Part shown: positions 63,279-64,000 of the stretch, piece by piece
How the letters are laid out: each line of letters starts with the position of its first letter
Numbering within the stretch: the first letter of the stretch is position 1
Made by a program: the position numbers and the translations under genes
Origin: Rhodomicrobium sp. Az07
Lineage (GTDB): Bacteria; Pseudomonadota; Alphaproteobacteria; Rhizobiales; Rhodomicrobiaceae
Direction: 5' to 3'
Assembly: GCF_018619475.1 (NCBI RefSeq)
Contig: NZ_JAHFZG010000005.1
Location: 1 to 64,000, forward strand
Length of the DNA stretch: 64,000 nucleotides
The notes under the pieces: generated by a model
Seen by the model: the letters and a program-made list of their open reading frames with translations, nothing else
Database searches by the model: none
What the model was told of the DNA's origin: nothing

Positions 63279-64000
63279 CTATTCGGCGGCGGGTTGTGAC
63301 GCGACTGCAAGATCGCCCTGTGCGAGTATCTCGTATCTTTCAGCTTCGGCAAGGACGATATCGGCCGTTTCCTGCGGCTTTTCCTCATGGGCGAGATGGC
63401 CCATGTGGCGCAGAAGGATGACCTTGGAGCCGGGGATCATGTTGTAGACCTTGAACGCGACATGGCTCGGAACGGCCTTGTCTTCGGTGCAGGCGATAAG
63501 GGTAAGCTTCGTCTTGAGTTTGGGCAGGTCGCTCGACAGCGATTGCAGATCCCAGTTCGCCATCATGCCGAGCGCAGACGCGATGTGCGTCGAGTTTCCC
63601 AGAAGAAGTCCATACTGGACGAGCCCCTCCGCATCGATATGAGAGCCCGTCCCTTCGATCAGCCTGCGTACCGTTATCCGGTCGCGCGCCTTCCAGGCGA
63701 AGTAACCGGGCACGAACGGGTTCAGGAACAGAGCGCGCGCGATCATGGGGAAGAGTTGCGAGGCGATGCCGGGGAACGGAAGGAACGCGCCGTTCAGGCT
63801 GATGATCGCCCGCGCGCCGAGTTTGCCGTCCAGTGCCATCTGGCACAGAATGGCCGCGCCCGCTGAATGGCCGATGGCGAGGTCGGGCTTGACGTGAAGC
63901 ACGTTGAGCAGGGTCGCGATCGACTGCGCCATATGCGGCAGCGTGAGCAGCGTCGACGTGCGCGGCGCTTCGGTGAAGCCATGGCCGGGAAGATCGGGCG
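63279..64000 (-). CDS. bchO: Alpha/beta hydrolase BchO-like (magnesium chelatase accessory), incomplete
   Basis: The N-terminal part is beyond the window. The visible part begins PDLPGHGFTEAPRT and has the nucleophile elbow IGHSAGAAILCQMALD (Ser), NGAFLPFPGIASQLFPMIARAL, ITVRRLIEGTGS and the late HMGHLAHEEKPQETA with the catalytic His. This SAGAAI elbow with LN-x-AFLPF is characteristic of BchO of bacteriochlorophyll gene clusters. Assignment rests on memory of the family; another hydrolase is not excluded. Confidence 0.75.
   Translation of the reverse strand, partial: PDLPGHGFTEAPRTSTLLTLPHMAQSIATLLNVLHVKPDLAIGHSAGAAILCQMALDGKLGARAIISLNGAFLPFPGIASQLFPMIARALFLNPFVPGYFAWKARDRITVRRLIEGTGSHIDAEGLVQYGLLLGNSTHIASALGMMANWDLQSLSSDLPKLKTKLTLIACTEDKAVPSHVAFKVYNMIPGSKVILLRHMGHLAHEEKPQETADIVLAEAERYEILAQGDLAVASQPAAE

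Noticed and set aside
63068-63388. A 106-codon minus-strand frame between the TPR gene and bchO
   Set aside because: Product is Arg/Ser-rich and overlaps the bchO end; the 41-codon frame in another phase has a clear membrane helix and ribosome site.
1-64000. CRISPR array, rRNA or tRNA genes, prophage or insertion sequence
   Set aside because: No regular direct-repeat array, no tRNA-like arms with T-loop other than in ssrA, and no transposase or integrase found.

Overview
The window is a GC-rich, gene-dense chromosomal segment from an alphaproteobacterium of the Rhizobiales/Hyphomicrobiales type. Four things point there: a circularly permuted two-piece tmRNA gene, the alphaproteobacterial form of SspB, a pckA / ChvI-ChvG / short HPr kinase / PTS cluster, and a composite intergenic palindrome of a kind common in Rhizobiales. 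The hpnBCDEFGH hopanoid genes, an Fnr-type regulator, a RubisCO-like protein and a BchO-like gene at the right edge suggest a purple non-sulfur phototroph. Rhodomicrobium is a guess that fits but is not proven. No rRNA, tRNA, CRISPR, prophage or insertion sequence was seen.

Layout. 0-6.5 kb: the end of a histidine kinase (apparently frameshifted), a receiver-ATPase protein, GNAT and MarR genes, then the minus-strand operon dapF-mtaB-ftsY-yciB behind a good promoter. 6.5-14.3 kb: TerB-like protein, DegP protease, a Spy-like periplasmic protein, mutM-enoyl-CoA hydratase, fnr, cytochrome c and yqeY. 14.7-17.7 kb: Mrp ATPase, ssrA, sspB and an L,D-transpeptidase. 18.2-28 kb: ispH and hpnH on plus, facing hpnB-C-D-E-shc-hpnG on minus. 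28-34.7 kb: lepA, alaS and recA. 34.9-40.7 kb: a RubisCO-like protein coupled to yjbQ, a SOUL protein, a phosphoesterase, DUF3775, a family 5 uracil-DNA glycosylase, an NYN protein and folK. 40.9-52.8 kb: an RND efflux pair, mannose-1-phosphate guanylyltransferase, truA, RNase T2, a HerA-like ATPase and a GT39 transferase. 53-59 kb: pckA divergent from chvI-chvG-hprK-EIIA-HPr. 59-64 kb: pdeM, ispE, a TPR lipid- or envelope-type exported protein, a 41-residue membrane protein and bchO.

How the genes work together. IspE and IspH belong to the MEP pathway that supplies isoprenoids; HpnC, HpnD and HpnE make squalene from farnesyl diphosphate, Shc cyclises it to hopanoid, and HpnH and HpnG extend the side chain. 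tmRNA tags stalled proteins and its neighbour SspB hands them to ClpXP; AlaRS, also in the window, charges the tmRNA with alanine. The PTS proteins, HPr kinase, ChvIG and PEP carboxykinase form the known alphaproteobacterial circuit linking carbon state, envelope stress and gluconeogenesis.

The most interesting points are the ssrA-sspB adjacency, the translationally coupled RubisCO-like protein/YjbQ pair, the probable one-base frameshift in the first gene, a dispersed ~100-bp repeat at 21.5 and 46.8 kb, and a long RNA-like hairpin upstream of the HerA-like ATPase gene.
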